From Euonymus europaeus (taxonomy: Eukaryota > Streptophyta > Magnoliopsida > Celastrales > Celastraceae), in contig OY756966.1 in the NCBI GenBank assembly GCA_963580455.1, forward strand, positions 12,465,001-12,529,000: a DNA stretch of 64,000 nucleotides, read 5' to 3'. Positions 49,901 to 60,118 of the stretch are shown here, piece after piece. The notes under the pieces were generated by a model that did no database searches, was not told the DNA's origin, and was given only the letters and a program-made list of their open reading frames with translations. The position numbers were made by a program, and so were the translations under genes. Position 1 is the first letter of the stretch. Each line of letters opens with the position of its first letter.

Positions 49901-52216
49901 GCCATCATTATTGATATGTGCGCATTTTTTTATTATTGTTTTATGTCCAAATTTACTAGTATACTCTTTGTTGTCAAAAGAGCAACTTTTGTTCACAAAT
50001 GGAAGAAATCGTCAAAAGCTCCTCGACGGAGAGAATTGAGTAACTCCGAACAATCATGTTCAATAGGTGTGCATCTTTTGTTGTCGCTTTATGTCCGAAT
50101 TTACTACTATAAACATCATAGAGTGTTTTGTTGCCGAAAGAAAACTTTCGTCCATAAATGTGCAAAACGTTGAAAGCACCTCCATGGATAGAATTGAATA
50201 GTTACGAACCATCGTTATTGATAGGTGTGCATTTTTTATTATTTCTTTATGTCTAAATATACAAGTATACGCTTCGTAGGTTGTTTCATTGTGAAAAGAC
50301 CAACTTTCGTTCACAAATGGAACAAATCGTTAAATGCTCCTCCATGAAGAGAATTGAGTAATTCCGAACAATTATTCTCGATTGGTGTGCAGTTTTTGTA
50401 ATTGCTTTGTGTCCAAATTTACTATTATATGCTTCGTAGATTGTTTTGTTGCCCAAAGACTAACATTCTTTCCCAAATGCACAAAATCGTTAAAAGCTTC
50501 TCCGTGGAGAGAGTTGATTAATTTCGATCAGTCAAAGTTAATAGGTGTGCACTTTTTATTTTTGTTTTATGTCCAAATTTACTAGTATAAACATCATACA
50601 TTGTTTCGTTGCCGAGAGAACAACTTTTGCTCATAAATGTGCAAAACGTTAAAAGCTCCTCCCTACATAGAATTGAATAGTTACCGTCCGTCGTTCTTGA
50701 TATGTGTGCATTTTTTTAATGTTGCTTTATGTCTAAATACAAGTATACGTTTCGTAGGTTGTTTCATTATAAAAAGACCAACTTTCATTCCCAAATGGAC
50801 AAAATCGTTAAAAGTTTCTTCATGAAGAGAATTGAGTAATTCCGAACAATCATTCTCAATAGGTGTGAATTTTTTATTGTTGCATTCTGTCCAAATTTAC
50901 TAGTATGATCTTCGTAGATTATTCCGTTGACCAAAGTCTAACTTTCTTTTCTATATGCACAAAATCGTTAAATGCTTCTCCATGGAGAGAGTTGTGCAAT
51001 TACAAACCATAAAAGTTGGTTGGGGTGCACATTTAATTGTTGATTTATGTCCAAGTTTACTAGTATACGATTTGTAGATTGTTTCATTTTCAAAAGACGA
51101 ACTTTCGTTCTCAAATGGACAAAACCGTTAAAGGCACTTCCAATGAGAGAAATGAGTAATGATGAACCATCAAAGTTAATAGGTGTGCACTTTTTATTGT
51201 TGATTTATGCCTAACTTTATAGTATACACATAGTAGAGTGTTTTGTTGTCGGAAGAATAACTTTCATTCATAAACGGACAAAACCATTAAAAGCTTCTCC
51301 ATGAAGACAGTTGAGCAATTCCGACTCATAAAATTTTATAGGTGTGCACTTTTTATTATTGTTTTATGTCCGATTTTACTAGAATACAAATCGTAGAGTG
51401 TTTCATTGCCCGTAGACCAACTTTCGTTCATAAATGGAAAAAACCGTTAAAAGCTCCTCCATGGAGAGAGTTGAGCAATTCTGACCCATAAACTTGATAG
51501 GTGTGCACTTTTTATTGTTGTTTTATGTCCAAATTTACTAGTATACGCATCGTAGATTGCTTAATTGCTCAAAGACTAACTTCCTTTCCCAAATGCAGAA
51601 AACCATTAAAAGCTCCTCCATGGAGAGAGTTAAGAAATTTTGAACTATAAAAGTCGATAGGTGTGCACTTTTTATTGGTTCTTTATGTCCAAATTTACTA
51701 GTATACACATCGTAGAGTGTTTCGTAGCCGAAAGACCAACTTTCATTCATAAATGTACAAAATCGTTAAAAGCTCTCCTCCATAGAGAGAATTGAATAAT
51801 TCCGAACCATCGTCCTTGATAGGTGTGCACTTTTTTTTGTTGCTCTATGTCCAAATTGACTTGTATACTCTTCATAGATCGTTTCATTGCTAAAAGACCA
51901 ACTTTCGTTCACCAATGGAGAAAATCGTTAAAAGCTCCTCTATGGAGAGAATTGAGTAATTTCAAGCAATCACAGTTGATAGGTGCGCACTTTTTTTTGT
52001 TTCTTTATATCCAAATTTACTAGTATAAACATCATAGAGTGTTTCGTTGCCGAAAACGTTAAAAGCTTCTCCATGGATAGAATTGAATAATTGCCAACCA
52101 TCGTTCTTGATAGGTGTGCACTTTTTATTGTTGCTTTATGCCTAAATTTACTAGTGTACGCTTCGTACATTATTTCGTTGCCAAAAGACCAACTTTGTTT
52201 TCCAAATAGGAAAAAT
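46925..52216 (+). repeat. ~160-bp satellite with 3-/5-monomer higher-order repeat, main part
   Basis: About 33 monomers. Typed by eye with the B, A, C, D, E labels they read BAC, BAC, BACDE, BBACDE, BA, BAC, BAC, four less clear monomers, then CDE, BA. Two B monomers 801 bp apart (47991 and 48792) bracket a five-monomer unit; 47513 to 47991 is a 478-bp three-monomer unit. The doubled B near 48785-48990 is almost identical over one monomer, so it is a recent duplication. A foreign patch sits at 49245-49300. Confidence 0.92.
49245..49300. other. ~56-bp foreign patch inside a monomer
   Basis: It replaces about 10 bp of the expected GTTGCTTTATG. It contains ATGCCAAAGGCACC and CAGCTTTGGCTGGGAGGT, whose base composition is unlike the satellite. 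No terminal repeats or target duplication. It looks like filler DNA from break repair; I do not recognise the source. Confidence 0.7.
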
Positions 52217-52228
52217 TGTTAAAATAAC
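52205..52228. other. Satellite strand-switch junction 2
   Basis: A plus monomer reads to AAAATTGTTAAAA and passes straight into the minus sequence AACAATAAAAAAGTG. The break is again in the AAAATCGTTAAAAG segment of the plus monomer, with a few shared A/T bases. Confidence 0.85.
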
Positions 52229-52949
52229 AATAAAAAAGTGTACACCGACCAACCTTGATGGTTCGGAATTGCCTAACACTCTCCATAGAGAAGCTGTTTA
52301 CTGTTTTGTCCAATTGAGAACGAAAGTTGATCTTTAGGCAACGAAACAATCTACGAAGCGTATACTAGTAAATTTGGACATAAATTAACAATAAAAAGTA
52401 TCATGTAATCAACTTTCATTGTTTGGAATTGCTCAACGCTTTCGCTGGAGAAGCTTTTAACGTTTTTGTCCATTTGAGAACGAATGCTGGTCTTTTGGCA
52501 ATGATGCAAGCTACGGATCTCATACTCGTACAATTTGGCATTAAATAATAATAAAAAATGCACACCGACCAACTTTGATGGTTCAGAATTGCTCAACTCT
52601 CTTCAAAGAGGAGCTTCTAACGGTTTTTTTTCCAATTGAGAACAAAAGTTGGTATTTTGTCAATGAAACAATCTAAGAAACATATCTAGTAAATTTGGAC
52701 AAAAATAAACAATAGAAAAGCGTACACCTATCAATTTTGATAGTTTAGAATTGCTCAACTCTCTCCATGGAGAAGCTTTTAACGATTTTGCCCATTTGCC
52801 AACGAAAGCTAGTCTTTGGACAATGAAACAATCTTACTGAGCCTATACTCATAAAATTAGACATAAAATAACAATAAAAAGGGTACACTAACCGACTTTG
52901 ATTGATTAAAATTGCTCAACTCTCTCGATAGAGGAGCTTTTAATGGTTT
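52217..52949 (-). repeat. ~160-bp satellite, minus block with four-monomer repeat
   Basis: Four and a half monomers up to the LTR at 52950. The last two are types d and a of the 1-722 block (TTGCTCAACTCTCTCGATA after TTGATTGATTAAAA). The end GGTTT is the target duplication of the LTR. Confidence 0.9.
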
Positions 52950-53890
52950 TGTGAAACCCCGACCCAAAAATTTAGCTTTAAGTTAAATTACAGATGATCC
53001 ATGAGATACGGAATCATGAAAAATAGTTTTGAGCTAGGTTTGTTAAATGGGTCATAACTTTTAGCACAGATGTCCGTTTTGGACATATAATATATCAAAT
53101 CGAAGATAAGACCAAGACGGAGTTGGAAAAATTGAGGCCACATGCCTAGGCGGTGTGCGCCTAGGCGTGTGCAAAAGTGCACCTAGAAGAGCGCCCAAGG
53201 CAGCGTGTCATGGAAAAACTAGTTAGGCCAGAGCGCCTAGGCGCCCAAAGTAGTGCCTAGGCGCCACTCGAGTTTTCAAAATATGCTCCAGCGAGCCAGT
53301 GGAGTAATTTCTTGTTTGTTTCAGTCCTAGAGTGAGAGAGAGCAAAGATTGTACAGAGAGAAAGGGTTTCTAGCAAGGATTCAACATAATTCTTGAGGAT
53401 TCATGATTATTGGACTGCTATATTGAAGATTCAAGCTAGGTTTGAAGATTTTGGTAAGTTTTTCCAAGTTTTGAAATTCTAGGTTTTCTTTAGATCCATC
53501 ATGATTCGTTAAGAGGTAAGTATTGGGGTTTATATATGATGTTTCTAAGGTTGTTATTGGTAGTTTTGTTGGTTTGATTCGTTGTTTTAGATTGAGGATT
53601 GATTGGGTTGAGTTTGAAGGACTTTGGAGGAATTTGTAGAGAGAGAAGGTGAGTAATTTTGAAATTCTTGATTCAATTGATGTTTAAATGAGTTTTTGAT
53701 CATATATTGATATGTGAATGGGTTCAATTTCGCCACATTGATAGGTTTGAGAAATCGGAACCCTAGGAACGTAATTGTTGGACTTTTTGGTAAATTATTA
53801 GACACGAGGTATGGGATTTCCAACCATTCTTTCTATCGTTCGTTCTTAATATTTTAAAGAGCATTTTGATTCCTCATTGGTCATTTTATT

Positions 53891-56024
53891 TGTAATATCC
53901 CGAACCCAAATTTTAAAAAAATATAATAAATTTTCAAATTTGATATTTTTAATAAATACTACATATTTATAGAAAAATATTGGCGCAAGAATCACCTGAA
54001 TCGGAGTTGAATTGGATTTGTTACGAATTTTGGAAGTTTAGGTAATTATAAGAAAAACGAAGGGCAAAATTGCCATTTCACTAGAAAAATCTGGCATAAA
54101 CCAGATTTTTCCAGTGAATTTCTGGGCAGCACGAGAGAGAGAGAGATGAGAGGTTTTTGAAATGGATTTTCTTTGTTTGTGGTCCGATTGAGGTGTGTGA
54201 GGTGTCGAATCGAAGCTTGTGGAGAGAGGAACAAAACCCAACCGGAATCGTTGTCATCGGACCACGACAGGCGGCGGAATCGGGCGGCGGAGTTTCAGTT
54301 TTCCGGCAACTTCTAGGAGCGATCCCGGTTGATTTCGGCGGAGTTTTGGAACGAGACAGGTACCAATGGATTGTTCGTCTTAAGAGCTTTAATTTGATAT
54401 ATGATCCGGCGACGGCAGTGGCGGTGACATTGTTCACCGGTGACCCGAGTTGACCGGGTTTGACTTTACCCGAGTTGACCAGGTTTGACCCGAGTTGACT
54501 TTGATCGGATTTGACTTTTAACCCGAGTTGACCGGGTTTGACCCGGGTTGACTTTGACTCGGTTTGACTTTGACCTGGTTTGACCGTTGATCGTCGTGTA
54601 TACGTATCTGTATTCTGATGCAGGGGGCTGATTTGGGGATTTTGGATTGGGATTTCGGACGTATTACGTATTAGCGTAGTCGACATTTCAGGTAGGGATT
54701 TTGCCCTATTTCTTATTTGGGGTTCCGTATTCGACGGACTCCTAGTTGTCTATTTGTATGAAATTCCCGGAGGTTGGGAATTTCTCCATTTATACTCTTA
54801 TCCGATTTATTTCTGCAATTGCACTATATTACTATTTCAGGCTATTATTGATTGTGTTTGCACGACTGGTTGCACTCTTGTGCGCCACGTCTTTCGTGGG
54901 GCCCACACTCAGTGGTGGGCCCACATCTTGGTTGTGGGGTTTTTGGTGAGAGTCCAGATAGGACTATACTCAGGTGAATTTCTGTGATGATGCTACGAGA
55001 TTATTGATGGATGATTTGTAGTGTGTGGGACCCACATTGGGTGACCCAGCCTACTAGATGATTTGTTGATGATTTTGATCGGGTACGTACATGGAGACCG
55101 AATTGAGGTGGGGTACATCCTAGGGGATGCTCTTCGATGTAGGCGATGCTATCGAGTACCTATATAGGCTCGATCCTCATCCAATCTGGGGAATACCTGG
55201 ACTGGGAAACACCTTGCGGGGATCATGGTGGGTCCAGGGGAGGAATTTCTGGTGTTATGTGGATTTTGAGTTGATATGGATTTGAGTTGGATTATGATTG
55301 AGTATTGATTTTATAGTTGTACTTGAGGATGATAGTGGTGGAGCTTACTCGGTATCTACCCTACGGATTGACTGATTGTGATGAGGTGTATGATGGATCG
55401 ATTTTCTTAGAGATTTTATACCCTATAAGGGTATCACATATGGTCTTTCTTTATGTATTTTATATCTAACAGGCTCTCTTACTTTGTCTCTGATTTACTG
55501 GAGTTCGGTGGTACGAGAGTGTATCACTAATTGGGTTCCTGTTCATTTCCAGTATCATATCTCGAGTTGTATATTCTGTTTACTCTTATATCGATGTTGT
55601 TTCCATATCCCTACTGAGTTTTGTGGCTCATTCTTTTCATTCTCATGTTTTCAGGTGAGATAGCCGGAGTGGAGGATCAGCGCAGGGATGCGTGAGGCGT
55701 GATGTAGCTGGTGTGGGGATGTTTTGTCTGTCTTTAGTATATGTTTTTTCATATTTATGATACTTGGATTTTTCTGCTGTAGACTCTAATTTGCTTGTTA
55801 CAGTATGTTGGGTTTATGGTTGAGATTTATACATATATGTGAGGTTTTCTTTGTAGTTATGGTTGAGATCCGTATTTACATGTGAGACTATTACTGTAGT
55901 TATTTTGATAATTGATAGTAGCTTGGGTTTAAATCCGGTTTGGGGAACAGAGGGGTTCCCTGCCGGTCACGGCTCTGGGATTCATGGGTGCTCAACTGCA
56001 CCTATCTGGGAGAGGGGCGTGACA
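53891..56024 (+). mobile_element. Nested solo LTR, gypsy-like, family C, 2134 bp
   Basis: Starts TGTAATATCCCGAACCC and ends GAGAGGGGCGTGACA, with the perfect duplication TTATT (53886-53890 and 56025-56029) inside the family A LTR, where other copies read TTTATTTGTGTTTCCG. A GC-rich part with a dense TTGAC array lies at 54450-54585. The 201-codon open frame on the minus strand at 54081-54686 crosses this array and has no known domain, so I do not call it a gene. Confidence 0.9.
54450..54585. promoter_or_regulatory. Array of 13 TTGAC[C/T] motifs (W-box-like)
   Basis: Thirteen TTGACC or TTGACT sites fall within 136 bp, on the plus strand, in degenerate units like ACCCGAGTTGACC and GGTTTGACTTTG. 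TTGAC[C/T] is the core site of plant WRKY transcription factors. The array lies ~0.56 kb into the LTR, where U3 enhancers are expected. Binding is inference. Confidence 0.6.
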
Positions 56025-56386
56025 TTATTTGTGTTTCCGCCTTAATTGCTTCTAAGAGGAAACGAACCTTGCTTGTGGAATATTGTTTATTCTTGATGTT
56101 GCATGTCCCGATTGTGTGTGTTCCATCACCTATGGGCACGATGTGATTTCTGTTCATGCATCATGGTAGTTATGTATATATATATATGTAGGATGTTCAT
56201 ATATATATCTTTTCGGCATGTCATGGCATAAGTACATTAGAGTTGCATTGGGGACCGGGTATGGACTCGGGGCTCCTTAGGATTCTTGAAAGCTACTTGG
56301 AGGGATGACGAGGTGATGAGAGTTACCACCAAGTCATGTGAACTCCATGTAGGGTAACGCACTAGAGGTACGGTTAATGAGGAACC

Positions 56387-56911
56387 TGCTGGATTTCAAT
56401 ATCTCATACACAACGGAAGTTTAAAATTTTATTGAAACCCTCCAGAGAATCCATGTGAAAGGGCATAAATCGGTGATCAGAAGTTACCTCTTGAAGTGCA
56501 GAATACAACTGATTGCTTGGCTTGAAGGATCCGAATCAACCGCACTATCCAACCGAACAGCACGCCTCTATGGTATCCACACGAACAAGCCAAAGATCAC
56601 CTCTTCACGTTATGCTAGTAACTAAGAGAAGGAGCTCTAATCCGTTTTTTCTCTCAACTCACCAAGAAGTGCGACACACCAAGAGTTGTATTATCTCCTA
56701 GGGTTACTCTAACCCCAAATATTCCGTGAGTCAAGTAAAACCGAAAAAGCCCAAATCTCCTTGAAGAAAGAAGCCCACGTTTTTGGCTCTTGACCATGTT
56801 CAATTAATCTTATTAATTAAACCGGTAATGGACCTTACATAAAGCCCTAAGCCCAAACATAATATGTTATTCTTAAATAACATAATCTTTGACTTATTCT
56901 ATGTGTGTGAC
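56387..56911 (-). mobile_element. Truncated copia-type LTR
   Basis: The first ~525 bp match the start of the LTR at 25221 (TGCTGG, TTTCAAT, CTCATACACA, AATCCATGTGAAAGGGCATAAA, CTTGACCATGTTCAATTAAT). It stops at TCTATGTGTGTGACC; the relative continues CTATAGG, but here the family A LTR sequence TTGCCTGG follows. The left flank reads GAACC. The far part was lost by deletion between two GACC copies. Confidence 0.85.
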
Positions 56912-57719
56912 CTTGCCTGGAATGGTGCGGGCATGATAGGCTCATGCAACCGGGTAATCCAAGAGCGTTTGATGTTAGGGAGCTTGCTCCTATTCAGTAC
57001 TACATGGATAGCGTCCATGATATTGATGAGTTGATGTGGTAAGCTTGCTCACGTTCGATATTACATGGAACGAGCCATGATATCGCTGAGGTTTGCTCAT
57101 TGAGGGGATTGCCCGGATTGATGTTCTATGTGATTGTTGAGTATACATGCATGTAGTTGATTTCATATTGCTGCATAACCTATTGTTCGGATTCGGCCTT
57201 TAAACATTTTATACTTTTAACCCTACTGAGCTTCTTGCTCACTCTCTACTTTCTATTCCTTCTCATAGGAGATACTGGTACAGGTACCGATGGAGCGGAT
57301 CAGTGAGGGCGGGATGTGACATGGATGGCCCTGGGTAGGATGTGGGTGTTAGAGATGTACTCTAGCATGTATTTTGTTTACGATGTATTGATGTTGTTCA
57401 TAATATTGTTATAACCGATTAGCACTAGGGGGTGTATGCATGAGGTATGCTTAGTATTGAGTTTGGTTATATGATATTATGAACCTTGATGTTGTGATTA
57501 TTACTATCAATTTGTGCATGTTGGTAGTGGATGGCCTGAGGCCCTAGGGTCAGGATTGCATGTGATTGAGTGAATTTATGCTGCGCGTTTTTGATGCAGG
57601 CGGGGACTCTCCGATATATGGCGAGATGCCGCCGGATTTCCGGTCTGCTGGATGATCGCACTAGCAGCCTAGGACGGTGCCGGAGGGCACTCGTGGCGTG
57701 CCTGGATTAGGGCGTCACA

Positions 57720-60107
57720 GGTTTTGTCCAATTTAAAAAAAACTTGTTCTTTTGACAACGAAACAATCTACGAAAGCATATACTAATAAATTTGAACATT
57801 AAGAAACAATAAAAAGTGTACACCTATCAATTTTGATGGTTCAGAATTGCTTAAATCTCTCCATGTAAGAGCTTTTAATGATTTTGTTCATTTGGAACGA
57901 AAGTTGGTCTTTGTGCAACGAAACAATCTATGGAGCCTATACTTGTAAAAATTAACATAAAATAACAATAAAAAGTGTACACCGATCAACCTTGATGATT
58001 GAGAATTGCCCACCTCTCTCCATAGAGGAGCTGTTAATGGTTTTGTCCAATTGGGACTAAAAGTTGGTCTTTTGGCAACGAAACAATCCATGAGGTATAT
58101 ACTAGTAAATTTGGACAAAAAGCAACAATAGAAAATGTACACCTCTCAATTTTGATGGTTCGCAATTGCTCAACTCTCTCCATGGAGAAGTTTTAACAAT
58201 TTTGCCTATTTACAAATGAAAGCTGGTCTTTGGGCAATGAAACAATCTACCGAGCCAGTACTCGTAAAATTTGACATAAAATAACAATAAAAAGTGTGTA
58301 GAAACCAACTTTGATTGTTTAAAATTGCTCAACTCTCTCGATAAAAGAGCTTTTAACGATTTTCTTGAATTAAGAACCAAAGGTTGTCATTTGACATTGA
58401 GACAATCTACAAAAGCGTATATTAATAAATTTGGACATAAAGCAAGAATAAAAATTTTACACCTGTCAATTTTGATGGTTTAGAATTGCTCAAATATTTT
58501 CATGTCATAGCTTTTAACGGTTTTGTCCATTTGGAACGAAAGTTGATCTTTTTGCAATGAAACAATCTACGAAGCCTATACTTATAAAAATTAAGATAAA
58601 ATAACAATAAAAAGTGTACACTGACCAACCTTGATGTTTGAGAATTGCCCAACTCTCTCCATAGAGGAGATGTTAACGGTTTTGTCTAATTAAGAACAAA
58701 AGTTGGTCTTTTAGCAATGAAACAATCTACAAAACGTATACGACTAGTAAATTTGACATAAAGCAACAATAAAAAATGTATGAAAATTAACTTTGATGGT
58801 TCGGAATCGCTCAACTCTCTCCATGGAGAAGCTTTTTACGGTTTTGTCCATTTAGAAACGAGTGTCGGTATTTTGGCAACGAAACAATCTACGGAGCCTA
58901 TACTCGTAAAATTTGACATTAAATAACAATAAAAAGTGTACACTGACCAACCTTGATGGAAACAATCTACGAAGCATATACTTGTAAAATTTGACATAAA
59001 ATAACAATAAAAAGTGTGCACCGACCAACCTTGATGGTTGAGAAATTGCTCAACTCTCTCCATAGAGGAGCTTTTAACGGTTTTGCCCATTTGGGAAAGA
59101 AAGTTCGTCTTTCTACAACGAAACAATCTATGAATTGTATACTAGTAAATTTGAACATAAAGCAACAATAGAAAGTGTACATCTACCAATTTGGATGGGT
59201 CAGAATAGGTCAACTCTCTCCATGGAGAAGCTTTTAATGGTTTTGTCAATTTGAGAACGAAAGTTGGTCTTTTATTAATGAAACAACCTAGGGAGCTCAT
59301 ACTTATAAAATTTGGCATAAAAATAATAAAAAAGTGTACACTGACCAACCTTGATGGTTGGGAGTTGCTCAACTCTCTCCATAGAGTAGCTTTTAATAGT
59401 TTTGCCCATTTGGAAAAGAAAGTTGATATTTGGCAACGAAACCATCTACGAAGCATATATTAGTAATTTTGGACATAAAGAAACAATAAAATGTGTACAC
59501 CTATAAGCTTTGATGGTTCGGAATTGCTCAACTCTCTCCATGGAGGTGCTTTTAACGATTTTGTCCATTTGGTAACGAAAGTGAGTCTTTTGGCAACGAA
59601 ACAATCTATGGAACCTATACTCATAAAATTTGGCATAAAATAACAATAAAAAGTGAATACCGATCACATTTGATATTTTGAAATTGCTCCACTCTCTCCA
59701 GGGAGGAACTTTTAACGATTCTGTCCATTTGGGGAGCGAAAGTTGATATTTTGGCAACGAAACAATCTACAGAGCCTATAATCATTAAATTTAAAATTAA
59801 ATAGCAATAAAAGGTATACAAAAACCAATCTTGTTGGTTTGGAATTTCTCAACTCTCTCCATAGAGGAGTTTTATCGATCTTGTTCAATTGAGAACGAAA
59901 ATTGATCTTTTGGCAACGAAACAATATATAGAGCCTATAATCATAAAATTTAAAATTAAATAGCAATAAAAAGTATACAACAACCAATCTTGTTGGTTTG
60001 GAATTTCTCAACTCTCCCCATAGAGGAGCTTTTAACGATTTTGTTTAATTGAGGACGAAAATTGATCTTTTGGCAATGAAACAATCTACGAAGCGTATAG
60101 TAGTAAA
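57720..60107 (-). repeat. ~160-bp satellite, minus block with four-monomer repeat
   Basis: About 15 monomers. After the LTR the order b-c-d-a-b-c is the same as at 290-720. With the LTR and its 5-bp duplication removed, type a recurs 640 bp apart (52826 and 58241). A monomer near 58960-58985 is shortened, and later monomers (59.3-60.1 kb) have drifted from the four types. Confidence 0.92.
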
Positions 60108-60118
60108 ATCATTAAAAG
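60098..60118. other. Satellite strand-switch junction 3
   Basis: The minus monomer reads GAAGCGTATAGTAGTAAA and passes at an AAAAT into the plus sequence AAAATCATTAAAAGCACC. On the plus side the break is in the same A-rich segment as at junctions 1 and 2. Confidence 0.85.

Larger units (their letters stand above)
52950..57719 (+). mobile_element. Solo LTR, family A (CCTAGG-type), holding two nested insertions
   Basis: Starts TGTGAAACCCCGACCC, ends GGGCGTCACA, with the perfect duplication GGTTT (52945-52949 and 57720-57724). Without the insertions at 53891-56024 and 56387-56911 it is about 2.1 kb. CCTAGGC palindromes lie at 53143-53275. No internal domains. It sits in plus orientation inside minus satellite, and the interrupted monomer (type a to b) continues in register on the far side. 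Confidence 0.9.

Noticed and set aside
54081..54686. 201-codon minus-strand open frame
   Set aside because: It lies wholly inside a solo LTR, crosses the TTGAC repeat array and has no domain. An antisense accident of GC-rich repeat sequence is the simplest reading.
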